A stretch of 64,000 bases of DNA from Sepiola atlantica (taxonomy: Eukaryota > Mollusca > Cephalopoda > Sepiida > Sepiolidae), in the NCBI GenBank assembly GCA_963556195.1, contig OY744525.1, forward strand, positions 28,607,269-28,671,268, written 5' to 3'. Shown one piece after another: positions 24,791 through 35,689 of this stretch. Position 1 is the first letter of the stretch. Each line of letters opens with the position of its first letter. The notes under the pieces were generated by a model. That model was not told the DNA's origin and searched no databases. It saw nothing but the letters and a program-made list of their open reading frames with translations. Both the position numbers and the translations under genes were made by a program.

Positions 24791-24849
24791 CTCACGTCTT
24801 TTTGTATGAATCTAGCCATTTATCCATCTGTTTCTTGTTAGGTTAATAG

Positions 24850-25390
24850 CATCTATATATCTAGTTTTCAATCACCTTTCCGATTCTAGCATCTATCTAT
24901 CAATCCATTTATCCAACACTATATTTGGGTGTATTTATATTATATCACACCATTACTGATTACACCTGTCCTTTTAACTTTATCTTAAAACTAACTATGG
25001 TTTTTCAGGAAAGGCTCTGCCTGGAATATCTTTACGCTGGTTTCGGTTTCATTCCTTTTTTTCTCGCGAATCTTTCCGTTGAAGGTGTTAGAAAATGCAT
25101 TCGATCTAGAAAGACGCGGCGCCAATTTCTATACGCACGACTGAAATGTCACTCGCCATTGGCGTAGTTGTCGACATCCCGCTGGTGTCAGGTGTATTCG
25201 ATACGCAGGTGCACTGCACCGTCTCCTCTCTCTGTGTAAAGCACACTGTATTCACTGCACAGTAATGGCATATCTAGTATCATGTAACGAGTGAATGTAG
25301 GACGAACGGACAAAAATGTCCGAATCAAAATGTTGTCTTCATTAATTACGACTTCTTGCGGATATGATGTTGTATCAATGAATGAAAACA
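24850..25390. other. No recognisable gene
   Basis: Two short frames, 24925-25167 (+) and 25188-25400 (-), lack any domain I recognise. Confidence 0.4.
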
Positions 25391-25419
25391 AGAACATCAA
25401 ATAATTTTATTTAAACTAG

Positions 25420-25605
25420 TTGGAATAGGCGACGTTGCCCGGGTTGCATAAGGAACCTTATATATCACGTTGTTTTGTGCCGAGCCAATAACATCATATT
25501 TCTTTTTTTATTCATACCTCTTTTTTCTCTCTCTCCCTCCGTCTCTCTCTCTCTATTCAAAACACTGAAGATTTCATGAACATGAAACATCTATGTCTGC
25601 TAGGA
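25420..25605 (+). repeat. Decayed SINE family A copy 3
   Basis: The 3' part at 25565-25600 keeps CUGAAGA, GAAAC and the GUC triplet in family A order, but helix II and helix I are eroded. A CT-rich microsatellite (25520-25555) separates this from an upstream GCGACGTTGCCCGGGTTGC stretch that may be the remnant of the pol III head. Confidence 0.4.
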
Positions 25606-25811
25606 ATGATAATAACTATTTATTTAAAAATGTTCTTATACCCCCCTTATTACAAGGACTGGTGCCTCTTAGAGAATTTAATAATAAGCAGTCACATTAT
25701 TATTTAAATGCGATGTTCACATCATTTGTTGTTGTTGAAAACTGTTCGACTGTTTACTATGTGCTTTTTGGGATTTAGCGTATATGGAGTTTAATTTGTC
25801 CTAATTTCCTG

Positions 25812-25950
25812 CTCAGTAGTGGCGGCCAAATCGTAGAATACCGGACTACCAGTCAGTGGCGACTTTGAGACCGGGTTCGTGCCCTCCGACCGACAAGCAT
25901 TCCCCACACTGAAGATTGCATGAGCATGAAAAATCGATGTCTGTAGGTAA
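25812..25950 (+). repeat. tRNA-headed SINE with 3' hammerhead (family A, copy 2)
   Basis: Same layout as copy 1 at 21955. The head contains AGTGGCGGCCAAATCGTAGA and GGACTACCAGTC, then CCGGGTTCGTGCCC, which fits box B better than copy 1. CCGACCGAC and CACACTGAAGATTGCATGAG follow. The tail after TGTAGGTAATAATAATAAG is short and A/T rich. Confidence 0.7.
25903..25947 (+). ncRNA. Hammerhead ribozyme of SINE family A, copy 2
   Basis: CUGAAGA (25909-25915), helix II UGC/GCA with an AUGA loop, GAAA (25928-25931), cleavage triplet GUC (25939-25941), helix I CCCACA with UGUAGG (25942-25947). One internal C-A mismatch weakens helix I compared with copy 1. Confidence 0.6.
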
Positions 25951-26319
25951 TAATAATAAGTATTTAAAAAAAATGTTATTATATATAAAGATAGAGGCAA
26001 AAGGCCTTCAATGAGAAAACCATGTATTAGATGCAGATATTTTATTAAATCAAAATAAAAAAATATATTTTTTCATCTTGACTTATATAACTGATATTTC
26101 GCTTGATACAACAAGCTTCGACAGAGTTTAGACAAATAAAAGGTATGAACCTGTTTTATATTTCGTAATAATCCTTCCTGGTCTTCTAGAAGGTGTCGAT
26201 GTTCTGGACTAACGGTGCAAATGTCTGTTTTATTTGAACTTATATCGCGCATGGTCACCAGTAGTTATACATTTGGGAAAGTTCATTTTCTTATATATAT
26301 AGTATACATTTTTATTTAT

Positions 26320-26455
26320 ATAAACATTATTGGTTACATATGTGCATACATGTTTCGGTTGTACTCTTCACATAGAGTCAACCTCTTCAGTTTCATTTGG
26401 CCTCTCTTTGAAGAGTACAACCGAAACATGTATGCACATATGCAACCATTAATTT
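26320..26455. mobile_element. Foldback element carrying a hammerhead core, copy 2
   Basis: Same family as 21127-21265, with matching arms (GGTTACATATGTGCATACAT, then GTTTCGGTTG). On the minus strand CUGAAGA (26390-26384), GGUUG/CAACC helix II, GAAA and the helix III arm are kept with the GUA triplet. The helix I 5' strand reads GAAA where UUGGU would be needed, so this copy has lost helix I. Confidence 0.75.
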
Positions 26456-26839
26456 ATCTACAATAAACTAAAAGTGTATTCATATGTAATACGTTCGGGG
26501 AAGTGGTCCCTAATCTCCTAGTACACTCTGAGGGGGCTATTCCGGCAGAACACAGTAAAAACTTCAAATATATCAAACTTTGATGAAATTTAAATCATAT
26601 GTTTAAAACTTCTCCGGCAAAAACAATGGAAGTGGTCCTAAATCTCTACGTTTCTCTCTTCTTACGTGTGTCTTCTAAGTGAGCTATGGGGCAAAACTTC
26701 CTTTAAACATAAAATAGGTATATCCGATTAAAGGAAATTTAAACTTGATGCATTCAGAGAGTTTTCAAAATTTTCAGATTCTTCTGACTATATAAAGGAG
26801 GCGAAACGGAAAGGGGGTATTGATTTACTCCTTTCCAGG

Positions 26840-27162
26840 AGTTAGGCACAAGGTCAGTTTGTATCTTACTCCCACAAGTAAGATGTGGCCCAAGGTCGGG
26901 TCGGGAAAGTGGAGTTTAAAAATTGCCTGGGCAGCCCCGTCGACATTCCCCGGTAGAGGCGTCTCGAGCAGTAAACAATAAACTTACTCCTCCCCAAAAA
27001 GGAGAGGCAAAGCCTAAGAAGGGGGACCTCCCAGAACTGCACAGGACAGACCCATTGACGGACGTAAATCAAGACCCGAAGGACAAGACAACACCAGTAT
27101 GGAGTGCAGTATCCATCGGAACAGATACTACACTTTGATCTTAGCCAAAAGGCCAAGAACGG
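26840..27162 (-). repeat. U2 snRNA-headed dispersed repeat, copy 2 (best)
   Basis: On the minus strand, 27162 down to 27119 is almost identical to the 5' end of U2 snRNA: TTGGCCTTTTGGCTAAGATC, then AAAGTGTAGTATCTGTTC, including the branch-point-pairing GUAGUA. After nucleotide ~45 it departs from U2 and continues as about 250 bp of other sequence. That body (GGAGTAAGTTTATTGTTTAC, CGAGACGCCTCTACCGGGGA, GGCTGCCCAGGCAA, TTTTTAAA) recurs at 49850 and 50315. The Sm site and 3' stem-loops of U2 are absent, so it is not a U2 gene. It looks like a chimeric retroposon headed by U2. Confidence 0.75.
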
Positions 27163-27169
27163 GTGAGTA

Positions 27170-28390
27170 AGTTGTCAAGAAGTAATATTGTGTTATTAGC
27201 ATAGTGAAAAGGTGTGATAGTAGTGATCCCAATTCCATCATGAGCAATTTCTAATCTTCCTGCTAATTCTAAATAAAATAAGTTAAACCTCGTATTTCAT
27301 TTTATGTGTGCAAAGCGCAAACAGAGACTATATTATATTGTACAACCTTTGATCAAAATGAATTATAATGATGCAAATAACTTAGATAATGCAGTTTAAG
27401 ATTGGGAGGTGAACATTAGGATCTTTTATTGAGTATTCTGAGTGAAGTGTGAAATATAAGGACACATAAGAAAGATAAATATACCTAAATAAAGATTTTA
27501 ATTAAAAAATACTCCTCTTTGAATGATACTGCGTTTTTTTATTACTACCTGCGGGAATATGTTATCTCTTAATACACTCTCTGTGATCTGAAATTAATTT
27601 AACAACCTACCGAGGTATTTGACAATAAATATATTCTTGTAAATTTAGCTTCGTTTGGGGTATTAAACTTTTAGGACATTATTGTTGGTTTGTGGTTTGT
27701 GGTTTCTAGATACTTACAAAAAATCCGTTCTGTAGATGATCTGATGCTTTGAAAAATTATTTTTCATGCTATGCCTTGAAAGAGCTGTACATAACTTCAA
27801 TATACCCTTTATTTGGAACGGGATTTGAAAATGGTCTAAATCGTTAAAAATATACATGGCGGTACAACTTTATTACATATATATTCGTATTACACGCATC
27901 GTGTACATATTTATATTTATTTTGTGCAACGTCAATGCATAAACCATACAATGTAGCTTCACTTGATTTCTTAAACCTGGGATACGAAACTCGACAACCG
28001 AGTTTAAAACTTATTTTTACGTCCGAAGGCTTACATTACTTGTGTATATCACTGATTTTGTAGTCTTCGTTAAAGCAGAATATTAGTCTGTCGTCCGTCT
28101 GTTCTAATGCAATCACAGTATAAATACAAACTAAGCTCAACATTGCTTTGCTTGGATGATAATTCAACTTTTAATTCAACGTAATATAACTGGTAGCTTA
28201 ATTTGTACACAACTTTGATCATATATATTTTTTTCAAATATTTATCTACTTATATGAGAAATCATTTTTTTGAAAATCTGTTTTTAAATTATATTGAAAA
28301 ATGAGGGAATTTTTATTATATTTCGGCAGGATTTCGCAGCTACGGATGCTTCTTCCGAAGTTGACGAACCACACAGAAAATTATACGTGG
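27170..28390. other. No recognisable gene
   Basis: AT-rich sequence without domain-bearing frames or clear repeats. Confidence 0.4.
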
Positions 28391-28404
28391 ATAATAGATG
28401 AGTG

Positions 28405-28795
28405 TAATTTCGTTATAGGCACAACTGGGAATGATGCTCGACGTGTTAATATAGTGTTACTAATGGACTGGATAGGTAAGGTGAATGAATAGTTGAGGGT
28501 ATTTAGCAAGGTTGTGAATGTGACGAATCACACTAGACTGTTATAAGACGTGTTCTTATCGAAAATAAGGAATGGGTGTAGAATCATAGGCACAACTGGG
28601 AATGATGCTCGAAGCGTCAGTATACTGTTACTAATGGACGTGATAGGTAGTTGAACGAATAGTTGAGGGTATTTAGTGAGGTTGTGGATGTGACGAATCA
28701 CACTAGACTATTATAAGCCGAGGATGAAAAATGGGTGTGGGATTATAGGCACAACTGGGGGTGACGCTTTAGGCGGCAGCATGCTGCTACTGATT
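28405..28795. repeat. Imperfect tandem repeat, unit about 170 bp, 2-3 copies
   Basis: ATAGGCACAACTGGGAATGA starts near 28415, 28587 and (as a variant) 28743. Between them GAATAGTTGAGGGTATTTAG and GTGACGAATCACACTAGACT recur. The third copy diverges after about 60 bp. Confidence 0.8.
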
Positions 28796-29054
28796 AAATT
28801 GATGTAGATTGGGTGTTTATTTGTTCAGTTTGTGAAGGGGACTGTCATATGATATGCTTTTAGGGAGATAGAACATTGTGCGAGAGATTATAGACAGTTC
28901 CTGGAGCTATGCTTGTGGCAGTATCAGGCTTATACCGATTGAATTGATAAGGGGGACCATATGGATATAAGGGGTGAATTAATACGTATAGCTAAATGAG
29001 GTAGTCAAGAAAATGTTATAAAAACAAGACGTACATATGGGAAATTTGTGTATA

Positions 29055-30115
29055 TACTAGTTGATAAGCAAGTAATTAGAATACAAAATAAAACCCAATA
29101 ACAGAATTCCACAAGAGTAAGAATCTTTTAAACTAGTTGATAAGCAAGTAATTAGAATACAAAATAAAACCCAATAACAGAATTCCACAAGAGTAAGAAT
29201 CTTTTAAACTAGTTGATAAGCAAGTAATTAGAATACAAAATAAAACCCAATAACAGAATTCCACAAAAGTAAGAATCTTTTAAACTAGTTGATAAGCAAG
29301 TAATTAGAATACAAAATAAAACCCAATAACAGAATTCCACAAGAGTAAGAATCTTTTAAACTAGTTGATAAGCAAGTAATTAGAATACAAAATAAAACCC
29401 AATAACAGAATTCCACAAGAGTAAGAATCTTTTAAACTAGTTGATAAGCAAGTAATTAGAATACAAAATAAAACCCAATAACAGAATTCCACAAAAGTAA
29501 GAATCTTTTAAACTAGTTGATAAGCAAGTAATTAGAATACAAAATAAAACCCAATAACAGAATTCCACAAAAGTAAGAATCTTTTAAACTAGTTGATAAG
29601 CAAGTAATTAGAATACAAAATAAAACCCAATAACAGAATTCCACAAAAGTAAGAATCTTTTAACCTAGTTGATAAGCAAGTAATTAGAATACAAAATAAA
29701 ACCCAATAACAGAATTCCACAAAAGTAAGAATCTTTTAACCTAGTTGATAAGCAAGTAATTAGAATACAAAATAAAACCCACTAACAGAATTCCACAAAA
29801 GTAAGAATCTTTTAAACTAGTTGATAAGCAAGTAATTAGAATACAAAATAAAACCCAATAACAGAATTCCACAAAAGTAAGAATCTTTTAAACTAGTTGA
29901 TAAGCAAGTAATTAGAATACAAAATAAAACCCAATAACAGAATTCCACAAAATTAAGAATATTTTAAACTAGTTGATAAGCAAGTAATTAGAATTCAAAA
30001 TAAAACCCAATAACAGAATTCCACAAAAGAATATTTTAAACTAGTTGATAAGCAAGTAATTAGAATACAAAATAAAACCCAATAACAAAATTCCACAAAA
30101 GTAAGAATCTTTTAA
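29055..30115. repeat. 76-bp satellite array, about 14 copies
   Basis: The unit starts ACTAGTTGATAAGCAAG and contains GAATACAAAATAAAACCC and CAGAATTCCACAA. The spacing is exactly 76 bp in most copies, and one unit near 30010 is shortened. Copies differ by only a few bases (for example GAGTAAG versus AAGTAAG), which implies recent homogenisation. Non-coding. Confidence 0.97.
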
Positions 30116-30119
30116 ACAT

Positions 30120-30810
30120 CTCTTATATCAAAACTGAAACGATCGATTTTGAAAATAATTAAAAAAAAATACGATAATATGAAATTTAAACTATCGTCCG
30201 ATCGCCATGTCTTTTAAATTTCGAACTCTATTTTTTCTTTTTCCCCGTGTTTTCATTTCTTTTCAGCACACACATTTATTTTTTTTATTTTTTACCACGT
30301 ATCAAAATGTTCAGTTCTGCTTAATAAAGCTCATTTTATCAAACAAATACGGTCGAACGAATCGACCGAATATTTTAGTTTAGCTTTAATGATATCTTTG
30401 TGTCCTTATTTCTGGTAGCATGTTATTTGCTTATCCACTATTCTAGAAAAAAGCAATTTTCCATTTCGTCTGAAATTTTAATTTTATATTAAATCTCTCA
30501 TATCTAGGTAAAGTTTGTATTCACAAGGTAAAAAAAATCAGAGAATCAGTACTGTGTTTATATAATAGGATTTTATAATAAATAGATCTATTTACTAGTA
30601 ATAAAACATTTGATTTATGCAAACATAATTTCGCTACACATTGAAAACATGTTTCAGACACAGCTTCAAGCCAGAGTGTCGTTTCTTTGCGCATTCATTT
30701 TGGGAAAAAAAAAACGTGAAAAACGTGAAAAAAAAACGATTTTTTATAGCTCTGACTGAAACATGTTTAAAATATGTAGGCAAAATATTTTTGTATAAAT
30801 AAAACTTTTT
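30120..30810. other. No recognisable gene
   Basis: AT-rich with homopolymer A/T runs. Confidence 0.4.
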
Positions 30811-30815
30811 ATTAC

Positions 30816-30819
<4 letters not shown>

Positions 30820-30860
<41 letters not shown>

Positions 30861-31033
30861 GTATATATATTAGAATATATATATATATATATATAATATG
30901 TATATATATTAGAATATATATATATAATATGTATATATATTAGAATATATATATATATATATAATATGTATATATATTAGAATATATATATATATATAAT
31001 ATGTATATATATTAGAATATATATATATATATA
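30820..31033. repeat. (TA)n with TATTAGAATATA higher-order units
   Basis: TA tracts alternate five times with the unit TAATATGTATATATATTAGA. One further unit lies beyond the inserted MITE at 31442. Confidence 0.95.
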
Positions 31034-31418
31034 CAGGGTGGGCCAAAATAAGGGTCCTATCTTTAAATTTGAATAACTTGAATTTGAATAACTTCCGCAA
31101 AATAAAAGTTAAACTCACCAAACTTTATGTGTGTGTAGACTGACCCTTCCGAGATTTTTTGAAATAAACAAAACAAATTTTAGCCGAAAAACACTTCTTA
31201 AAACTTACAAAAACTAAAGTATTGTTTTTTACACTGTTTTGAGTTTTTTAAGCAAAAATAATGTTTTCTAAATGAGGGTACGTTCCTTAGGGCTAATACG
31301 GCTCATGCTTGCTTCGGAAGGGGTCCTTTACTTATTCTAAAAAAATTTTTTTTTTAAAGTCAATAAATAAAAAAGTTATGAATTTTTAAAAATAGGACCC
31401 TTATTTTTGCCCACCCTG
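31034..31418. mobile_element. Mariner-type MITE in a TA array
   Basis: 385 bp with inverted ends CAGGGTGGGCCAAAATAAGG and, on the other strand, CAGGGTGGGCAAAAATAAGG, each continuing GTCCTAT. Flanking TA is consistent with the Tc1/mariner target. There is no transposase frame. It splits a TA/TATTAGAATATA array, which continues on both sides. Confidence 0.85.
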
Positions 31419-31458
31419 TATATATATATATATATATATATAATATGTATATATATTA

Positions 31459-31512
<54 letters not shown>
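31419..31512. repeat. (TA)n block, right part of the split array
   Basis: Continuation of the array at 30820-31033 after the MITE insertion. Confidence 0.95.
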
Positions 31513-31515
<3 letters not shown>

Positions 31516-31768
31516 ATAATATTGTAGTTTGCTTGAAGCATTGTGCGTTATATGTAATAGGTATTGTTAGAAGTCGATGAAAATGCGTTGGTTTGGTGAC
31601 ACCGGCGGTACGTGAAATGGTAAACAATGACAATAATGACAATATTGAGAAATCAATAATTTTCAATTAATTTTATTATATTTAACAGTGTTAAGTTCGA
31701 ACCGTGATGGTAGAGTGGTGTGTGTATTATTTTTTAACACATTGTCTCCGCCTTCTAACAATACTCAT

Positions 31769-31770
<2 letters not shown>
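31513..31770. repeat. Unclassified repeat starting GTAGTTTGCTTGAAGCATTG
   Basis: The first 25 bp after the TA tract (AGTTTGCTTGAAGCATTG) recur after the TA tract at 40430. A tRNA-like box B string (AGTTCGAACCG) lies at about 31694. Identity is unknown. Confidence 0.35.

Positions 31771-31838
<68 letters not shown>
31771..31838. repeat. (TA)n(TG)n microsatellite
   Basis: TA tract passing into TG. Confidence 0.95.
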
Positions 31839-31839
<1 letters not shown>

Positions 31840-32550
31840 AGGGATGAAAAATGTAAACCATTGCTAGCCTGAATATGTGATGTTTTTGATGTAACTAACC
31901 ACATCTAACACCGTGATGACGAATGCTACTCACCAGATTCGTTTCTATTATTTTCAGGGAGATCTTATAATCAATGGTTTCTGGTTTATGTAACTGCTTC
32001 ATTATCAAGGTTCTTGCAACCTCGAGCGAAATTTGTGGAACAACTTCCTATAATGTGATCAGCTGTGTCGCCACTCCTTGCAGCACACATGTTTTTGGTT
32101 CCTTGCATGTTCTCATAACCCGGAACATACATTCCCGAATTAGATTACGCCGCACATTGAACTATAAGATTTTAGATACCACACAAACTGAAGTTATACC
32201 TAACGTGTCAGCATAACAATTTTTACGATACTCCCAATCACAGTCGGTACCTTCTACGTCTTTACCTTTATTAATCACGAGATAGACGCGCTCAAATCAA
32301 TCAGTATTCAAATATTACAAAACATTTAACTCGTCTTTGACGTATTAAAATGTTTTTCTTATTCATAAATTTTAACCGCTGACGTATTTTTTAACTATAT
32401 TTAAACAACACGTACGTATAGCAGCATGAGAGCTTCGCCACATAATTGATAACGGTTGCTCTGTTATGTCAGCACAGTTGTTGATTGGCAGTTGATGCCG
32501 AATTACTCGCTAAAGGCAACATCAGAGCAGTATTGTTTTGCATGGAGATT
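31840..32550. other. No recognisable gene
   Basis: An 80-codon frame at 31974-32216 has no recognisable domain. Confidence 0.4.
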
Positions 32551-32560
32551 TCGACGTTTT

Positions 32561-32640
32561 CCTACATACAGCGTCTGGTATTCTCAAATGATCACCCATT
32601 CAATACTGGCCAGCTTCAACGTCGCTTAACTTCAGTGATC
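32561..32640 (-). repeat. 5S rRNA-derived SINE-like fragment
   Basis: On the minus strand: GAAGTTAAGCGACGTTGAAG, GGCCAGTATTGAATGGGTGA, GAGAATACCAGACGCTGTA. This tracks the last two thirds of 5S rRNA (GAAGCTAAGC...GTCAGTACTTGGATGGGTGA...GGGAATACCAGGTGCTGTA), including box A and box C of the pol III internal promoter. The 5' third is lost and substitutions are many. Opposite orientation to the copy at 4515. Confidence 0.7.
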
Positions 32641-32964
32641 TTACGTTAACCGGTGCGTCAATGTTATTATGTGGTTGATTCTAGTAGAAACATATTTAAA
32701 AGCAGAAGAATTTAAGAAAGAGTTTAAGATTATCAGAATAATCATTTCCAACATATGTAATGTTTTAACACAGTCTAAGAATTCATAAGAAAAAAAATCA
32801 GTATTTGCCATACAGTAATACAGTGTTAAAATACTTGATATAATTTGAGATATATTTTTTTATTTTTCACAATGAGGTCACCATTTATCATTGCCCAAAT
32901 ACCACTTGAGGACTAATGTTTAAAGAGTTTGATTGGTGAACGCTGAAACATCACCGCGAACAAT

Positions 32965-33250
32965 TTTACGATGGTTGTAGTGGGGCAGAAATTGATTATT
33001 TACAGAGACGGTTCAACAAGAAATTAAAGACGACCACGTTGTAGTCGGTTGGGAAGCAGGCTTGCTGCACTGTGTTCCACAGTCGGGCAGTTCTAGGAAA
33101 TAAACTCTTATCATTGAAGTTTCGTTTCATCTTGGGCACGTAGAGGGAGAACAGGGAACTCATTTACAGTAATAGTAGCTAGGTGGGTTCTAGTTGTGAA
33201 AGTAGCAGAAAATAAAGTATAGGTCAATAGTTCAGTAGAATCCGACTCGA
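32965..33250 (-). pseudogene. Jockey-like RT 3' tail
   Basis: The minus-strand frame reads FNDKSLFPRTARLWNTVQQA, then CFPTDYNVVVFNFLLNRLC. This is the conserved C-terminal tail of Jockey-type RTs (FPRTARLWNSLP..CFP..YN...FK..VNRHL). The rest of the element is absent. It belongs to the same group as fragments at 3.6, 18.5, 35-37 and 52.5 kb. Confidence 0.75.
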
Positions 33251-33254
33251 AAAT

Positions 33255-34570
33255 GGCAAATATAGAAACATATTAAATTGATTTCAATATATTTTTCTGA
33301 TACATATTTTTATGGCGTTTTCGGTGGTGCATGTTTTTTGGAGTAATTAGTTATGAAGCATAATGCAAACCATTGTATTCTCGAATAAGTTCCTATTTCT
33401 ATACGAATCATCGTAACAAAACACTACTGCAAATATATTTCTATGGTGTTGATATTGGTTTAATTATTTCCTAATGTTCTTATTGCCAGTATAAAAAAAT
33501 GCAATTTTGCAATGAAATGTGTAAAATGCGGTTAATAATCTTTCTTTACCATTGAATGATCGAACAAATTAAATTATTCAAAGTCACATGATATTAAATC
33601 GGCATCATATTATAAGGAAATTACTCATTTCGATATAAGTTCAATGTACAGGTTACCCCCACCCCACCCGAATAACAATGACCACATTTCGTTCTTGGCA
33701 CTGCTCTGACTTTTTGCTATGACGACCCATTTCTGTTCAAGAATAGTCTGAGAATTCTTTTCATAGACATTCTATTTGAAATAACTACACAGATACTAAT
33801 CTAGGGGTTTATGGTCCAGTGAGTATTAAACCCACTCAGGCTTACACGTACAACTGGTGAGACGATCACCAAAGTGTCTCTACAGCCATTTCAATGAGTC
33901 ATTTGAAGTGTGGAAGTTTCCATATCTTGTTGAAACTAGCGTTCATGCGTCACAACAGCTATTTGACTGGTCAAGGTTAAACAAAACGTCTTAACGACCA
34001 CTAGGTCGCGATCAGTATTGATCAACGCATATTTAGAGCATATCCTTGAATGGCAGGAAAATAGATATGGACACATTCATGAACCCTAATGAACAAGTCA
34101 GGCATTCCATGAAATTCGTTTGTATCAAGTATAATTGAACTGTAGAAAGAGTTTGGAATTATATCAAGGATACTATGGGTGTCGCTTTTTGTGAAACTAA
34201 GATAATAAATGAATGAATGGCTATGTTGCTGAATGATTAATTCACATGTATGAACTCTTGGGTTATTAGAGACATTAACGTCATTCGTTTATAGATATTT
34301 TTAATTATTAGTAACCAGTTTTTATTAGAAGTAGCATATTGATTTGTAATTCAAAATTCTGGTTATGATTTATTTATCGAATGAAGTAATATGCTAAGGT
34401 ATTTTAATTATTATTGATTATGCAGTCATTTGTATTGCGTTCAAAAAGAGATAAACAAAAAACTAACAATAGGAAGATTCTGTGTTTATGAATACTAAAA
34501 GTTATTTAAGAAAGCTTAAACATATTGATGTCATTTTTCACAGAAATCTCTTCATATTTTACAACAACAT
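33255..34570. other. No recognisable gene
   Basis: A short stretch near 34140 reads TVERVWNYIKDTMGVAF and vaguely resembles a transposase tail, but nothing around it supports that. Confidence 0.35.
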
Positions 34571-34577
34571 ACGATAT

Positions 34578-34640
34578 AACCTTAACGCTAACCCTACCCC
34601 TAACCATAACCATAACTCTAACTCCTAACCCTAACCCCGT
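34578..34640. repeat. Interstitial telomere-like (CCCTAA)n
   Basis: Degenerate repeats of CTAACCC/CATAACC/CTAACTC over about 60 bp, the complement of the metazoan TTAGGG telomere motif. A shorter piece (CTCTAACCCTAACC) is at 43482. Confidence 0.75.
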
Positions 34641-35049
34641 GGCGCATCCTATAAAAGTGTTAAGTAAAAATCAGTGATACTAATAATGCAATTACGAATT
34701 ATGTAAGACTTCTATTCGGTTAGGGCTGACGAAACGAGAGCAAGCCATCCACGTGGAGTCAAGAAAAGGTTCCGTTCAAAATTCAGTACAAATGCCCCTG
34801 TTCAAAACGTTTTGAGAATGACATTTAAGATAAGAACAGTTTTCCTAATAAACCAAATAATATAATGCATATAGGTTTATTTTCTTCAGAGATATACACA
34901 ATGTTTATAAAACATGTGATAGCCCGTGCGAAAAACATATCCTTATAAGCCAAAGATGGTAACACAGTTTCGCTGGCTAAAGACGTACTTTCAGTCTTGG
35001 CGCCACTACCAGTTTTTCCAATGGACATTCATATGAATATATGAATTGA

Positions 35050-35640
35050 CATAAATACATAGAAGATACTGCCAAGTTTGATGCAAAGAAAATCGACTGA
35101 CTCTACTGGACTATAAAACTTCTTTCACCTGCCAATATCCTATATCTCTACAGTGCCACCATTCGGCTTTGCATGGAGTGTTGTTGCTACATCTGAATTG
35201 CTACACTATCCACTATTCTCTCCTGTCTAAGACAGGGTGCAAAAAGAGTATTTAACCTAGTAGCTTCGTCATTGTTTAGCAAGCTCCAACCTGTGTCGCA
35301 GTGCCACAATATTGCACCCCTCTGCTTGTTTTAAAAGTACTTCAAAGAAATGTTCTACGACGAAATTAATACACTTGTAGCCCTTGAATGTAAAGACCCA
35401 CGCAAAACCCGACAAGCAGCAGAATTCCACCATTTCATGATAGATGTCTCTACATGCCGAAAACGTTTTAAATCTAATAACTTGTTTTTTCAAACCACTT
35501 GCCTTTGAAATCCATTCCCGGCTTTTTGTTTCCCCAACTGTACCAACATGTAGAAAGTTAAATGTAATGTCAACAAGCATCTCGATGTACAACATCCCAC
35601 TTAGAATACCCCCTATAATTCGCAGTAGCTCATTACGTCC
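35050..35640 (+). pseudogene. Jockey-like RT C-terminal third
   Basis: The plus-strand frames read ILYLYSATIRLCMECCCYI, LRQGAKRVFNLVASSLFSKL, CHNIAPLCLF, KYFKEMFYDEINTLVALE, KTRQAAEFHHFMI and CRKRFKSNNLFFQTTCL. This is the Jockey-clade order (LYKATIRPCMEYC...VQKRVFNL...ASLCLFYKYF...SSEL...R.TRQA..HPF...R...FN.SFFPRTA). Several frame breaks are present. The 148-codon minus-strand frame at 35269-35715 is a shadow of this region. Confidence 0.7.
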
Positions 35641-35689
35641 CAGTGGCACTATTCTTTCTTTAGGGTGAATATACATAAGAAAGGAATTT

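Noticed and set aside
24428..24846. Three overlapping frames of 69-137 codons rich in Tyr, Leu, Ser and Ile
   Set aside because: Produced by (TATC)n in all three frames; no domain.
27119..27162. Functional U2 snRNA gene
   Set aside because: Only about the first 44 nt match; the Sm site and 3' stem-loops are absent.
29055..30115. CRISPR-like array
   Set aside because: Whole 76-bp units repeat with no unique spacers; eukaryotic satellite.
34130..34225. Transposase tail (TVERVWNYIKD)
   Set aside because: A single short resemblance with no flanking motifs or inverted ends.
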